Assembly (NCBI GenBank): GCA_963698565.1
Contig: CAVORH010000026.1
Span: 73,104 to 137,103, forward strand
Direction of reading: 5' to 3'
Source: Sva-07 sp963698565
GTDB lineage: Bacteria; Actinomycetota; Acidimicrobiia; Acidimicrobiales; Ilumatobacteraceae
DNA length: 64,000 nt
The notes beneath the pieces were generated by a model. That model worked only from the letters and a program-made list of their open reading frames with translations, was not told where the DNA came from and ran no database searches. Both the position numbers and the translations under genes were made by a program. Shown here piece after piece: positions 1 to 7,907 of the stretch; the stretch's first letter is position 1, and each line of letters opens with the position of its first letter.

Positions 1-125
1 CGCAATACGGTGACAGCTCGCATCGCCCCGAGGCCGATGATGTGCTGAACTACCTCCGATGGTGTCGCGACTGGCAACGGCTCGACGATTCCCGGTCGGG
101 CCGACCCCACCGATCGAGGAGGTGA
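1..125 (+). CDS. 3' end of an unidentified gene (partial)
   Basis: A reading frame is open from base 3 to a TGA at 123-125, about 40 codons, and the gene continues beyond the left edge. The visible tail is polar and ends in an Arg/Ser/His-rich stretch; I do not recognise a family. Its stop codon lies inside the Shine-Dalgarno sequence of the next gene, the tight packing seen throughout this window. That packing is the main reason to believe it is a real gene end. Confidence 0.45.
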   Translation, partial: QYGDSSHRPEADDVLNYLRWCRDWQRLDDSRSGRPHRSRR

Positions 126-129
126 CCCG

Positions 130-627
130 GTGCTGAGCGCGCTCGTCCTCAATGCGAGTTTCGAGCCCCTCAGCGTCGTGTCGGCACAGCGGGCCACGTG
201 CCTGGTGCTCGCGGACAAGGCCGACGTGCTCGAAGACGACGGCCGGGTCATCCACTCGGAGCGTCTGAGCATCCCGTGTCCGTCGGTGATCCGGCTTCGC
301 TACATGGTGAAGGTGCCCTACGTCCGTCGTGCCGCGCTGTCGCGGCGAGCGATCTTCGCCCGCGACGACTACCGCTGTCAGTACTGCGGCGATCGGGCCG
401 ACTCGATCGACCACGTCGTGCCCCGATCGAAGGGCGGTCCGCACAGCTGGGAGAACGTGGCGGCGGCCTGTCGTCCGTGCAACCTCGGCAAGCGTGACCG
501 GACTCCGGACGAGGCGGGGATGCGACTCGCTCGGCCCTGTCGGGCACCGAGGGCCACCGCCTGGGTCGTCGTGTCGGTCGCCGGGGTGCCGGACACGTGG
601 CGCCCCTATCTACCGCTGGCCTCCTGA
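130..627 (+). CDS. HNH endonuclease family protein
   Basis: This 165-residue protein carries an HNH nuclease fold of the kind found in many actinobacterial genomes as a stand-alone gene. Two Cys pairs that would form a structural zinc site are visible (C83-x2-C86 and C114-x2-C117). They flank the core motif DHVVPRSKGG (from D94) and the N-x2-K that follows the second pair. The GTG start follows a strong GAGGAGGTGA Shine-Dalgarno sequence. The N-terminal 75 residues are a separate domain typical of this subfamily. The cellular role is not known to me; it could be a repair or housekeeping nuclease, and nothing nearby suggests a restriction or toxin system. Confidence 0.8.
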   Translation: MLSALVLNASFEPLSVVSAQRATCLVLADKADVLEDDGRVIHSERLSIPCPSVIRLRYMVKVPYVRRAALSRRAIFARDDYRCQYCGDRADSIDHVVPRSKGGPHSWENVAAACRPCNLGKRDRTPDEAGMRLARPCRAPRATAWVVVSVAGVPDTWRPYLPLAS

Positions 628-631
628 CGGC

Positions 632-1303
632 GTGGCCGACTCGTACCGATTGGTGAGGTCGACGTCGACCGCCGCGGACTTCCATGCCCGCTCGGTCCCC
701 GAGCCGGCACGCTGCGAGGTCTGGTGGCACGAGGTGACGGCCCCGGCGTTGGTCCTCGGATCGACGCAGTCGGCCGACGTGGTCGACCCCGAGGCCTGCC
801 GTGTCGCTGGCATCGAGGTGGTTCGCCGGCGCAGCGGCGGGGGAGCGGTGTTGCTCGTTCCCGGCTCGGTCACGTGGATCGACGTGATCGTTCCCGCCGG
901 TTCGCCCGGCTGGGCCACTGACATCCACGTGCCGATGCTGTGGCTCGGGCGGCACCTCGCCGAGGTGATCGACGGATTGCTGCCCGGTCGGCGCACCAGC
1001 GTCCACGACGGAGCGCTGGTGGCCACCGAGTGGTCGTCGACCGTGTGCTTCGACGGTCTCGGTGCCGGCGAGGTGCTGCTCGAGGGACGCAAGCTCGTCG
1101 GCATCAGCCAACGGCGCACCCGTCACGCCGCTCGACTGCAGTGTTGCTGGTACAGCCGGTACGAGCCGGCCGACCTGGTCGGGTTGCTCGACCCGGCGCA
1201 CCGTCCGGGCATCGCCGATCTGGCACCGATCGCGACGATCGATCATGCGCTCGCGACCCGGATCCCCTCGGCCCTCGCCGACGCCCTCTCCGCCCCCGCC
1301 TGA
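632..1303 (+). CDS. Lipoate-protein ligase A-like (BPL/LplA/LipB fold) protein
   Basis: The 223-residue protein belongs to the biotin/lipoate ligase superfamily, which attaches lipoate or related acyl groups to carrier lysines. The substrate-binding loop RRRSGGG lies at residues 65-71 and the catalytic-type lysine is in GRKLVGIS (K154). The accessory C-terminal domain of long LplA proteins is not obvious, so it may be an LplA/LipM-like transferase rather than a full ligase. A longer frame runs upstream inside the HNH gene, but the GTG at 632, four bases after the HNH stop, fits translational coupling. Substrate specificity cannot be read from the sequence. Confidence 0.7.
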   Translation: MADSYRLVRSTSTAADFHARSVPEPARCEVWWHEVTAPALVLGSTQSADVVDPEACRVAGIEVVRRRSGGGAVLLVPGSVTWIDVIVPAGSPGWATDIHVPMLWLGRHLAEVIDGLLPGRRTSVHDGALVATEWSSTVCFDGLGAGEVLLEGRKLVGISQRRTRHAARLQCCWYSRYEPADLVGLLDPAHRPGIADLAPIATIDHALATRIPSALADALSAPA

Positions 1304-1410
1304 GCCGCCCCGACCGCCATCTGGCGCTCGGGCTTCGTGCGAGCGCGCCGCTGGTTTCGCCCGTGTCGTCCACACGAATCCTGGGGTGGGCGGGTGGGCT
1401 GGTGGGGCGC

Positions 1411-1478
1411 TGGGGAGATGAATGGGGGAAGATGGTTGACAATGGGGGCAATTGGGGGAAGAATGGGGATCGCTGGGG
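1411..1478 (+). promoter_or_regulatory. MraZ-box array (TGGGG repeats with one-turn spacing)
   Basis: TGGGG begins at 1411, 1423, 1443, 1453, 1464 and 1474, with a degenerate TGGTT at 1433. From 1423 on, the steps are 10, 10, 10, 11 and 10 bases, so the repeats lie on one face of the helix. E. coli MraZ is known to bind TGGG-type repeats at this spacing upstream of its own gene. Further TGGG runs at 1382, 1387, 1395 and 1403 are spaced 5-8 bases apart and are probably not sites. The array covers the promoter, so autorepression by MraZ is the simple reading. Confidence 0.7.
1436..1464 (+). promoter_or_regulatory. Promoter of the dcw cluster (mraZ promoter)
   Basis: A perfect -35 box TTGACA (1436-1441) is followed by a 17-base spacer and AAGAAT (1459-1464), a 4/6 match to the -10 consensus. 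Transcription would start near 1471 and give an mraZ leader of about 80 bases. Both boxes are interleaved with the TGGGG repeats described next, so a protein bound there would block polymerase. This is the only promoter in the window with a full -35 consensus. Confidence 0.65.
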
Positions 1479-1550
1479 AGGACTCCCGCGTTCCCGGCAC
1501 GGCAGGTTCGCCGCGGGGGAACGAGGCAGGAAGCGAGAGGAACGCGGCGC

Positions 1551-1964
1551 GTGTTTGTCGGGGTGTACGAGCGACAGCTCGACGAGCGGGGACGGGTGGC
1601 ACTGCCCTCGTCGTACCGCGGTGAACTCGGCGACCAGTGCTATCTCTTCTTCGGCGACGACGGCTGCGTCAGCGTCCGCAGCGTCGAGACGTTCGACTCG
1701 CAGGCCGCCGAACTCGTCGAGAAGGCCAAGCGCGGCGAGATCTCGAGGAATCGCCTCCGGGCGTTCGCCTCCTCGGCCACCCAGGCGACGATCGACAAGC
1801 AGGGTCGAATCACGCTCGATGCCCGCCTCCGCGAGCACGCCGGCATCGAACCGCATGCTGCGGTCGTGGTGCTCGGCTACCTCGACCAGATCGAGATCTG
1901 GGAGCCGCAGGCCTACCGGGCGAACGAAGCCGCCGGACAGCACGAGATCGCCCGGGGATCATGA
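1551..1964 (+). CDS. mraZ: MraZ, transcriptional regulator of the division/cell-wall cluster
   Basis: MraZ is a ring-forming DNA-binding protein with two SpoVT/AbrB-type swapped-hairpin domains, and it controls the cluster it heads. The first domain begins at the N-terminus (YERQLDERGRVALPSSYR) and the second around residue 82 (IDKQGRITLDARLREHAG); the 137-residue length is normal. The frame is open further upstream, but GTG 1551 is chosen because the first domain must begin there and AGAGG lies at 1536-1540. Its probable operator is the TGGGG array at 1411-1478. The stop overlaps the rsmH start (ATGA), so the two genes are co-translated. Confidence 0.93.
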   Translation: MFVGVYERQLDERGRVALPSSYRGELGDQCYLFFGDDGCVSVRSVETFDSQAAELVEKAKRGEISRNRLRAFASSATQATIDKQGRITLDARLREHAGIEPHAAVVVLGYLDQIEIWEPQAYRANEAAGQHEIARGS

Positions 1965-2926
1965 GCGAGGTGTTCGAACACGCCCCGGTGATGCGCGACG
2001 AGATCACGGCGGTCTTCTCGACGGTGCCCGCCGGCACCGTGGTCGACGCCACCCTCGGCGGTGGCGGCCACAGTGCCGCCCTGCTGAAGTCACGCGACGA
2101 CCTCGACGTACTGGGCATCGACCAGGATCCGGACGCCCTGGCGGCGGCCGAGGCGTTCCTCGCCCCCTATGGCGATCGCGTGCGGACCAGTCGCCGGCGA
2201 TTCGATCGCATCGACGAGGCGCTCGAGGAACACCACATCGACACCGTCAGCGGTGCACTCTTCGACCTCGGTGTGTCGTCGCCCCAGCTCGATCGCGGCG
2301 ATCGCGGGTTCTCCTACCGTCACGACGGTCCGCTCGACATGCGGATGGACACCGATCAGACCTGGTCGGCCGACGACGTCGTCAACGGCTACGCCGAGCG
2401 CGACCTCGCCCACGTCATCCGTCGATACGGCGACGAGCGGTTCGCCGACCGGATCGCTCGGGCGATCTGCGCGGCCCGGCCGATCCAGACCACCACCGAG
2501 CTCGCAGCGATCGTCACCACGGCGATTCCGGCCGCGGCCCGCCGAACCGGCGGCCATCCCGCCAAGCGGACGTTCCAGGCGATCCGGATCGAGGTCAACG
2601 ACGAGCTCGGCGTGCTGCCCGAGGCGCTCGACCGAGCAGTCGAGGCGACCCGCCCGGGTGGCCGTATCGCGGTGCTCTCGTACCATTCCGGCGAGGACCG
2701 CATCGTCAAGCAACGCTTCGCTCATGCAGCCGGTGCCTGCGACTGCCCCGACGACCTGCCCTGTGTGTGCGGTGCGATCCAGACCGTTCGTCTGGTTCGC
2801 GGGATTCCGAAGAAGGCGAGCGCCGACGAGCAGACCGCGAACCGCCGAGCGGCGTCGGCGCGTCTGCGAGTGGTGGAGCGCATCGTCGCAACGCGCAAGA
2901 GCGACGGCGAACCGGTGGAGACGTGA
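1961..2926 (+). CDS. rsmH: 16S rRNA (cytosine(1402)-N(4))-methyltransferase RsmH
   Basis: RsmH (MraW) uses S-adenosylmethionine to methylate N4 of C1402 in the ribosomal P site. The SAM-binding motif VDATLGGGGHSAAL lies near residues 28-41. The family-typical FDLGVSSPQLD segment and the C-terminal SYHSGEDRIVK motif are both present. At 321 residues it has the usual length. It overlaps mraZ by four bases (ATGA) and its TGA shares a base with the ATG of the next gene (TGATG). Position and sequence agree, so the call is secure. Confidence 0.95.
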   Translation: MSEVFEHAPVMRDEITAVFSTVPAGTVVDATLGGGGHSAALLKSRDDLDVLGIDQDPDALAAAEAFLAPYGDRVRTSRRRFDRIDEALEEHHIDTVSGALFDLGVSSPQLDRGDRGFSYRHDGPLDMRMDTDQTWSADDVVNGYAERDLAHVIRRYGDERFADRIARAICAARPIQTTTELAAIVTTAIPAAARRTGGHPAKRTFQAIRIEVNDELGVLPEALDRAVEATRPGGRIAVLSYHSGEDRIVKQRFAHAAGACDCPDDLPCVCGAIQTVRLVRGIPKKASADEQTANRRAASARLRVVERIVATRKSDGEPVET

Positions 2927-3411
2927 TGCCGGCGATCCCGTTGATCCGCGACATCCCCCCTCGCCGGCGCGGGGCCGCACGTGCCGAAGCGAGACCGTCG
3001 CTCGTGGTGGTGGAGCGTCGTCGTCGTTGGCCCGCGCTGATCGCCGTCGCGCTGTGGACCACGGTGTTCCTCGGCCTGCTGGGGGCAGCGGTGTTCCACA
3101 CGCAGCTCGCCGGCCGCCAGCTCCGCATCGATCGCCTCGAGCGGTCGGTCGCGGCAGAACGTGAACGTTTCGACGAATTGCGCTACCAGCGTGCCGAACT
3201 CCGATCGCCCGTCCGGCTGGCAGCCGCTGCGGCCGAACTCGGCATGCAACGCGGCGACGCGACCGAATTCGTCGGCATCGATCCCGCCGCGCTGGCGCGG
3301 CAGATCGCCGCCGCCGGTGTGATCGACGAACGGGCCGTCCGGATCACGATCGACACCGATCCGCTCGACCAGTTCCGGGCGGTCAAATCCGTGACCGGGG
3401 AGACACCGTGA
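2926..3411 (+). CDS. FtsL-like septum protein
   Basis: A 161-residue bitopic membrane protein: a basic N-terminal tail, one membrane segment at about residues 36-58, then a heptad-rich stretch (about 60-95) that would form a periplasmic coiled coil. This is the layout of FtsL/DivIC proteins, which join FtsQ and activate the FtsW-FtsI synthase. Sequence conservation in the family is very low, so the call rests on topology and on its place between rsmH and ftsI. It is coupled to both neighbours by overlapping stop and start codons. Confidence 0.75.
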   Translation: MPAIPLIRDIPPRRRGAARAEARPSLVVVERRRRWPALIAVALWTTVFLGLLGAAVFHTQLAGRQLRIDRLERSVAAERERFDELRYQRAELRSPVRLAAAAAELGMQRGDATEFVGIDPAALARQIAAAGVIDERAVRITIDTDPLDQFRAVKSVTGETP

Positions 3412-5420
3412 ACGTCAGGCAGAGGACCGCGCCGAAGCAGCCGCCCACACGTTCCCACGGCGCGACGCGCCAGCACGGTCGATCGACGCCGCGCCGCGCC
3501 GCGCCGAGCCGTCCTGCTCCGGCATCGCCTCGCGGCGTGCCATCGACGCAACGTGGGTCGCGCACCGTCGATCGGCGAGCCTCGCCGGCACCCGAACGCC
3601 GACCGACCGCGCACCGCACGCCGCTCGAGCGAACCGCGCCTCGGACACGCCGGCGGGTCTCGGCCCCGCAGCCACGCAAGCGGTCCCGCTTCCGTGTCGG
3701 ATCGCCGCGCCGTCGCCTGATCCTCACGCTGCTGGTGATCGCGGTGATCATGGTGGGCATCGTCGTGCGCGTCGCCTTCCTGCAGACGACCGAGGCCGAA
3801 TCGCTGCGCTCGGCGGCGATCGACCAGTGGACGCGATCGGTGGAACTGCCGGCGCAGCGGGGGACCGTGTTCGACCGCCACGGCAACGAACTGGCCATGT
3901 CCGTCCCCGCCGTCACCGTGTCGATCAACCCGAAACTGATCGAGAACGGACCGGCCACCGTGCAACTGCTCGACGACCTCCTCGGCCTGTCCGACGAGAA
4001 GGTCAACGAGCTGCTGTTGGAGATCGCCAGCAAGGATCGCGGCTTCGTCTTCGTCCAGCGCCAGGCCGACGCTGCGATCGGCGACCAGATCTCCTCGATG
4101 CGGCTCGCCGGCGTCAACGTCGACCGGGAGAGCCGTCGCGAGATGCCCGGCGGCGACACCGGTCGCAGCGTGATCGGCAGCACCAACATCGACGGCGTCG
4201 GGATCGCCGGCCTCGAGCTGCAGTACGACGATGTCCTCACCGGCACCGGTGGCAACATGCGACGCGAGGTCGCTCCGAACGGCCGCTCGATCCCCGGTTC
4301 CGAGACCGTCACCACGAAGCCGGTCGCCGGCAACGACCTCGTGCTCACGCTCGATCGTTCGATCCAGTACTCCACCGAGCAGGTGCTGCTCGAGAAGGTG
4401 TCCGAGATCGGTGCCCGTGGCGCAACCGCGATCACGATGGACACCGACACCGGCGAGATCTACTCGATGGCATCGGTCCGTCTGGACGACGAGAGCGGCG
4501 CCTACGAGGTGACCAAGGGGAACTTCGCCGCGGTCGACGCCTACGAGCCGGGGTCGGTCGCGAAGGTGATCACGATCGCGAGTGCGCTCAGCGAGGGACT
4601 CGTCACCCCGGAGACCTCCTACGAGGTGCCCTGGCGCAAGCAGTACTACGACGACCTGCTGAAGGACTCCCACGAGCACCCCGACGAATGGATGTCGGTG
4701 TCGCAGATCCTCACGGAGTCGTCGAACATCGGCACGATCTTCGTCCAGCAGGAGATGGGTCGCTGGATGCATCGCGACTACATGGCGGCGTTCGGTCTCG
4801 GCAGCAAGACCGATCTCGAGTTCCCGGGCGAGTCGACCGGCATCCTCAAGGAGGCCGACGATCTCTGGGGTTCGGAGCGTGTCACCGTGTCGTACGGCCA
4901 GGGTGTGTCGAGCACGTCGCTGCAGCTCGTCGCCGCGGTGAACACGATCGCCAACCGTGGCGTGTACGTCGCCCCGAAGCTCGTCCGGTCGATCGTCGGC
5001 GCCGACGGAACCGTCACCGACACCGCTCCGTCGGAGTCCCATCGCGTCGTCACCGAGCAGGCGGCGCTGCAGACCACCGAGATGATGCGCAACGTCGTGT
5101 GCAGTGGCACGGCGACCCGCGCGCAGGTGGACGGGCTGTCGATCGCCGGCAAGACCGGCACCGCGTTCAAGGCTGCCGACAACGGCACCTACTACGACGA
5201 CAACGGCGACCGCATCTACTACGCCAGCTTCGTCGGATTCTTCCCCGCCGACGATCCGCAGGTCACCGTGCTCGTGTCGGTCGACGAGCCGCCCGCGGGC
5301 ACGAACGATCGCTTCGGGGGTACGGCCTCCGCACCGGTGTTCGCCGAGCTCGCGCCGACCCTGATCCACGAACTCGGCATCGTGCCGACGCCCGGCGCTC
5401 CGACCTGTGAAGGCGTCTGA
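3408..5420 (+). CDS. ftsI: Septal class B penicillin-binding protein (FtsI/PBP3)
   Basis: This is the D,D-transpeptidase that cross-links septal peptidoglycan together with FtsW. The active-site motifs are all present: S383-x-x-K386, S438-S-N440 and K582-T-G. An unusually long Arg/Pro-rich cytoplasmic tail of about 100 residues precedes a single membrane segment (about 104-125) and the PBP dimerisation domain. No PASTA domain is seen at the C-terminus. The GTG start overlaps the previous stop (GTGA) and follows GGGGAG. At 670 residues it is longer than E. coli FtsI mainly because of the tail. Confidence 0.93.
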   Translation: MNVRQRTAPKQPPTRSHGATRQHGRSTPRRAAPSRPAPASPRGVPSTQRGSRTVDRRASPAPERRPTAHRTPLERTAPRTRRRVSAPQPRKRSRFRVGSPRRRLILTLLVIAVIMVGIVVRVAFLQTTEAESLRSAAIDQWTRSVELPAQRGTVFDRHGNELAMSVPAVTVSINPKLIENGPATVQLLDDLLGLSDEKVNELLLEIASKDRGFVFVQRQADAAIGDQISSMRLAGVNVDRESRREMPGGDTGRSVIGSTNIDGVGIAGLELQYDDVLTGTGGNMRREVAPNGRSIPGSETVTTKPVAGNDLVLTLDRSIQYSTEQVLLEKVSEIGARGATAITMDTDTGEIYSMASVRLDDESGAYEVTKGNFAAVDAYEPGSVAKVITIASALSEGLVTPETSYEVPWRKQYYDDLLKDSHEHPDEWMSVSQILTESSNIGTIFVQQEMGRWMHRDYMAAFGLGSKTDLEFPGESTGILKEADDLWGSERVTVSYGQGVSSTSLQLVAAVNTIANRGVYVAPKLVRSIVGADGTVTDTAPSESHRVVTEQAALQTTEMMRNVVCSGTATRAQVDGLSIAGKTGTAFKAADNGTYYDDNGDRIYYASFVGFFPADDPQVTVLVSVDEPPAGTNDRFGGTASAPVFAELAPTLIHELGIVPTPGAPTCEGV

Positions 5421-5424
5421 TCAG

Positions 5425-6858
5425 ATGGCCGCGTCAGACCTCGATCCGTCGGGACTCGGGCGGATCGGCGACCTGCTGTCCGCCGGGCTCGACGTGACCG
5501 ACGTGGTCCACGACTCGCGTCAGGTGTCACCGGGCTCGGTGTACGTGTGCTACCCCGGGGCCTCGTTCGACGGTCACGAGTTCGCCGCCCAGGCCGTCGC
5601 GGCCGGAGCGGTCGCCATCGTCTGCGACCACGTGCTCGACGGGGTGGGTGCCACGCCGCAGATCGTCGTCGACGACACGCGACGCAGGGCCGGACCGATC
5701 GCCGCGCTGCTCAACGGCCATCCCGCCCGCTCGATGACCACGGTCGGGATCACGGGAACCAACGGCAAGACCACCACGGCGCAGTTGCTCGAGGCGATCT
5801 TCACGGCGGCCGGCCTGCCCACCGGCGTGGTGGGCACCCTGCACGGGCCCCGCACCACGCCGGAGGCGCCGGATCTCCAGCGGACGTTGCGTGGCTTCGT
5901 CGACGACGGAATGCGTGCCGCCGTTCTCGAGGTGTCCTCGCACGCGCTGGCGTTGCACCGCGCCGACGGCACCGAATTCGATGCGGTCGCGTTCACCAAC
6001 CTCGGGCGTGACCATCTCGATCTCCACGGTTCGCAGGAGGAGTACTTCCGTGCGAAGGCGAGGCTGTTCGATCCGGCGTTCGCGCCGCTCGGGGTGATCA
6101 ACGTCGACGATCCGTACGGTCGCCTGCTCGCCGATTCGGTGGCCGCGGACGACTTCCGGGTCGTGACGGTGTCACAGGACCAGCTCACCGACGTCGAGGT
6201 GACTGCGTCGGCACACCGGTACCGGTGGCAGTCGATCGACGTCCACGTGCCGATCGGTGGCCGGTTCAACGTGTCGAACTCACTGATCGCCCTGACGACC
6301 GCGGTCGAACTCGGCATCGAGCCGGAGGTCGCCGCTGCCGGCCTGGGCACGCTCGCCGCAGTGCCCGGACGGTTCGAGGTGGTCAGCACACCGGAGTCGG
6401 AGCGTCGCGGGGTGACGGTCGTCGTCGACTATGCACACACGCCCGACGGGCTCACCGAGATTCTCGGCTCGGCGCGCGCTGTCGCCGCCGAGGGTGCCGC
6501 AGTCGTCGTCGTGTTCGGGTGCGGCGGCGAGCGCGACCGGCCCAAGCGGCCGGAGATGGGACGCATCGCCGCGCGTCTGGCCGACCGCGTGATCATCACC
6601 TCCGACAACCCGCGCAGCGAGTCACCCGAGGAGATCATCGGTGACATCGTGGCCGGGGTGGAGGACGACTACCGTGCCCGGGTCGTGACCGAACCAGACC
6701 GCCGCGCCGCGATCACCACCGCCCTCGAAGGTGCGGCATCGGGCGACGTGGTCGTGATCGCCGGGAAGGGTCACGAAGCGACGCAGGAGTTCGCCGACCA
6801 CACGATCGGGTTCGACGACCGGCGCATTGCTCTCGAGCTCCTGGAGGCGCTCTCGTGA
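5425..6858 (+). CDS. murE: UDP-MurNAc-tripeptide synthetase MurE (meso-DAP type)
   Basis: MurE adds the third stem-peptide residue to UDP-MurNAc-dipeptide in the cytoplasm. The ATP loop GITGTNGKTTT lies near residues 108-118. The DNPR motif (D394-R397) is the known signature for meso-diaminopimelate, so the wall should be DAP-type. The lysine expected to be carbamylated is in YFRAKARLF. ATG 5425 is preferred because GAAGG lies 11 bases upstream; a GTG at 5407 would add six residues and overlap ftsI. Unusually, mraY follows directly, with no murF between them. Confidence 0.94.
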   Translation: MAASDLDPSGLGRIGDLLSAGLDVTDVVHDSRQVSPGSVYVCYPGASFDGHEFAAQAVAAGAVAIVCDHVLDGVGATPQIVVDDTRRRAGPIAALLNGHPARSMTTVGITGTNGKTTTAQLLEAIFTAAGLPTGVVGTLHGPRTTPEAPDLQRTLRGFVDDGMRAAVLEVSSHALALHRADGTEFDAVAFTNLGRDHLDLHGSQEEYFRAKARLFDPAFAPLGVINVDDPYGRLLADSVAADDFRVVTVSQDQLTDVEVTASAHRYRWQSIDVHVPIGGRFNVSNSLIALTTAVELGIEPEVAAAGLGTLAAVPGRFEVVSTPESERRGVTVVVDYAHTPDGLTEILGSARAVAAEGAAVVVVFGCGGERDRPKRPEMGRIAARLADRVIITSDNPRSESPEEIIGDIVAGVEDDYRARVVTEPDRRAAITTALEGAASGDVVVIAGKGHEATQEFADHTIGFDDRRIALELLEALS

Positions 6859-7907
6859 TCGCGATCATGCTCGCCGGAGCGAGCGCGATGCTCGTCTCGC
6901 TGTTCGGCACTCGATGGCTCATCGCGTTCTTCCGTGAGCGCGGACAGGGCCAACCGATCCTCGGCAAGGAGGACCACGGCCCCGAACACCACATGACCAA
7001 GCAGGGCACGCCGACGATGGGCGGTATCGCGATCGTCATCGCGGCGTTCGTCGGCTGGCTCATCGCCCATCTCCGACGGGGCCTCGCGTTCTCCGATCAG
7101 ACGATGATCGTCTGGGTCGGGGTGCTCTTCATGGCTCTGATGGGCTTCCTCGACGACTTCATCAAGGTCCGCAAACGGCACAACCGGGGCATCTTCTGGA
7201 AGCAGAAGAACTACATCACGATGCTCGCCAGCGTGCTGATGGCCTGGTGGCTCGTCGTCGGTACGGGGATCTCCGAGACGATCAACATCACCCGCGGCAG
7301 CGTCGGGCTCGAAGTGCCCACCGCCGTGTGGGTCGTCTGGGCGGGGATGATCATCTGGGCGACCACCAACGCCGTCAACGTCACCGACGGACTCGACGGG
7401 TTGGCATCCGGCTCGGCGTTGATGGGGTTCGGTGCGTTCACGATCATCGCCTACTGGGCCTTCCGCAATCCCGACATCTACAGCACCGTCGTCAACCCGT
7501 TGGACATGGGTGTGTTCGCGGCGGCATTCGCCGGCGGCTGTCTCGGCTTCCTGTGGTGGAACGCTGCACCGGCGCGAATCTTCATGGGTGATGTCGGCGC
7601 GCTCGCGATCGGCTCTGCGCTGGCCTTCTGCGCACTCACCCTCAACACCACGCTGCTGCTGATCCTGATCTGCGGCATCAACGTGATCGAGGCCGGATCG
7701 GTCGCCATCCAGATGGGGGTCTTCAAGGCCTCGGGCCGCAAGAAGCGCCTCTTCCGCATGTCGCCGATCCACCACCACTTCGAGCTGATCGGCTGGCCCG
7801 AGACCACCGTGATCATCCGCTTCTGGTTGATCTCGGCGATCTGCGTGGCGACCGCCCTCGCGATCTTCATCGGCGATTTCACCGACATCAGCGCAGGTCT
7901 GTTGTGA
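6855..7907 (+). CDS. mraY: Phospho-MurNAc-pentapeptide-transferase MraY
   Basis: MraY makes lipid I by moving phospho-MurNAc-pentapeptide from UDP onto undecaprenyl phosphate at the membrane. The 350-residue protein has about ten hydrophobic segments. It has the catalytic Asp pair in FLDDFIK (D100-D101), NVTDGLDGL (D178) and the late HHH-F-E motif near residue 306. GTG 6855 overlaps the murE stop (GTGA) with GGAGG at 6843-6847. The length and motif set are standard. Confidence 0.95.
   Translation: MIAIMLAGASAMLVSLFGTRWLIAFFRERGQGQPILGKEDHGPEHHMTKQGTPTMGGIAIVIAAFVGWLIAHLRRGLAFSDQTMIVWVGVLFMALMGFLDDFIKVRKRHNRGIFWKQKNYITMLASVLMAWWLVVGTGISETINITRGSVGLEVPTAVWVVWAGMIIWATTNAVNVTDGLDGLASGSALMGFGAFTIIAYWAFRNPDIYSTVVNPLDMGVFAAAFAGGCLGFLWWNAAPARIFMGDVGALAIGSALAFCALTLNTTLLLILICGINVIEAGSVAIQMGVFKASGRKKRLFRMSPIHHHFELIGWPETTVIIRFWLISAICVATALAIFIGDFTDISAGLL

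Noticed and set aside
1380..1410. Extra MraZ boxes at 1382, 1387, 1395 and 1403
   Set aside because: Steps of 5-8 bases do not keep one-turn phasing, so they are more likely G-rich background.
3183..5369. Minus-strand frame of about 730 codons opposite ftsI
   Set aside because: The plus strand encodes a complete FtsI with all active-site motifs; the antisense product has no domain and no ribosome site.
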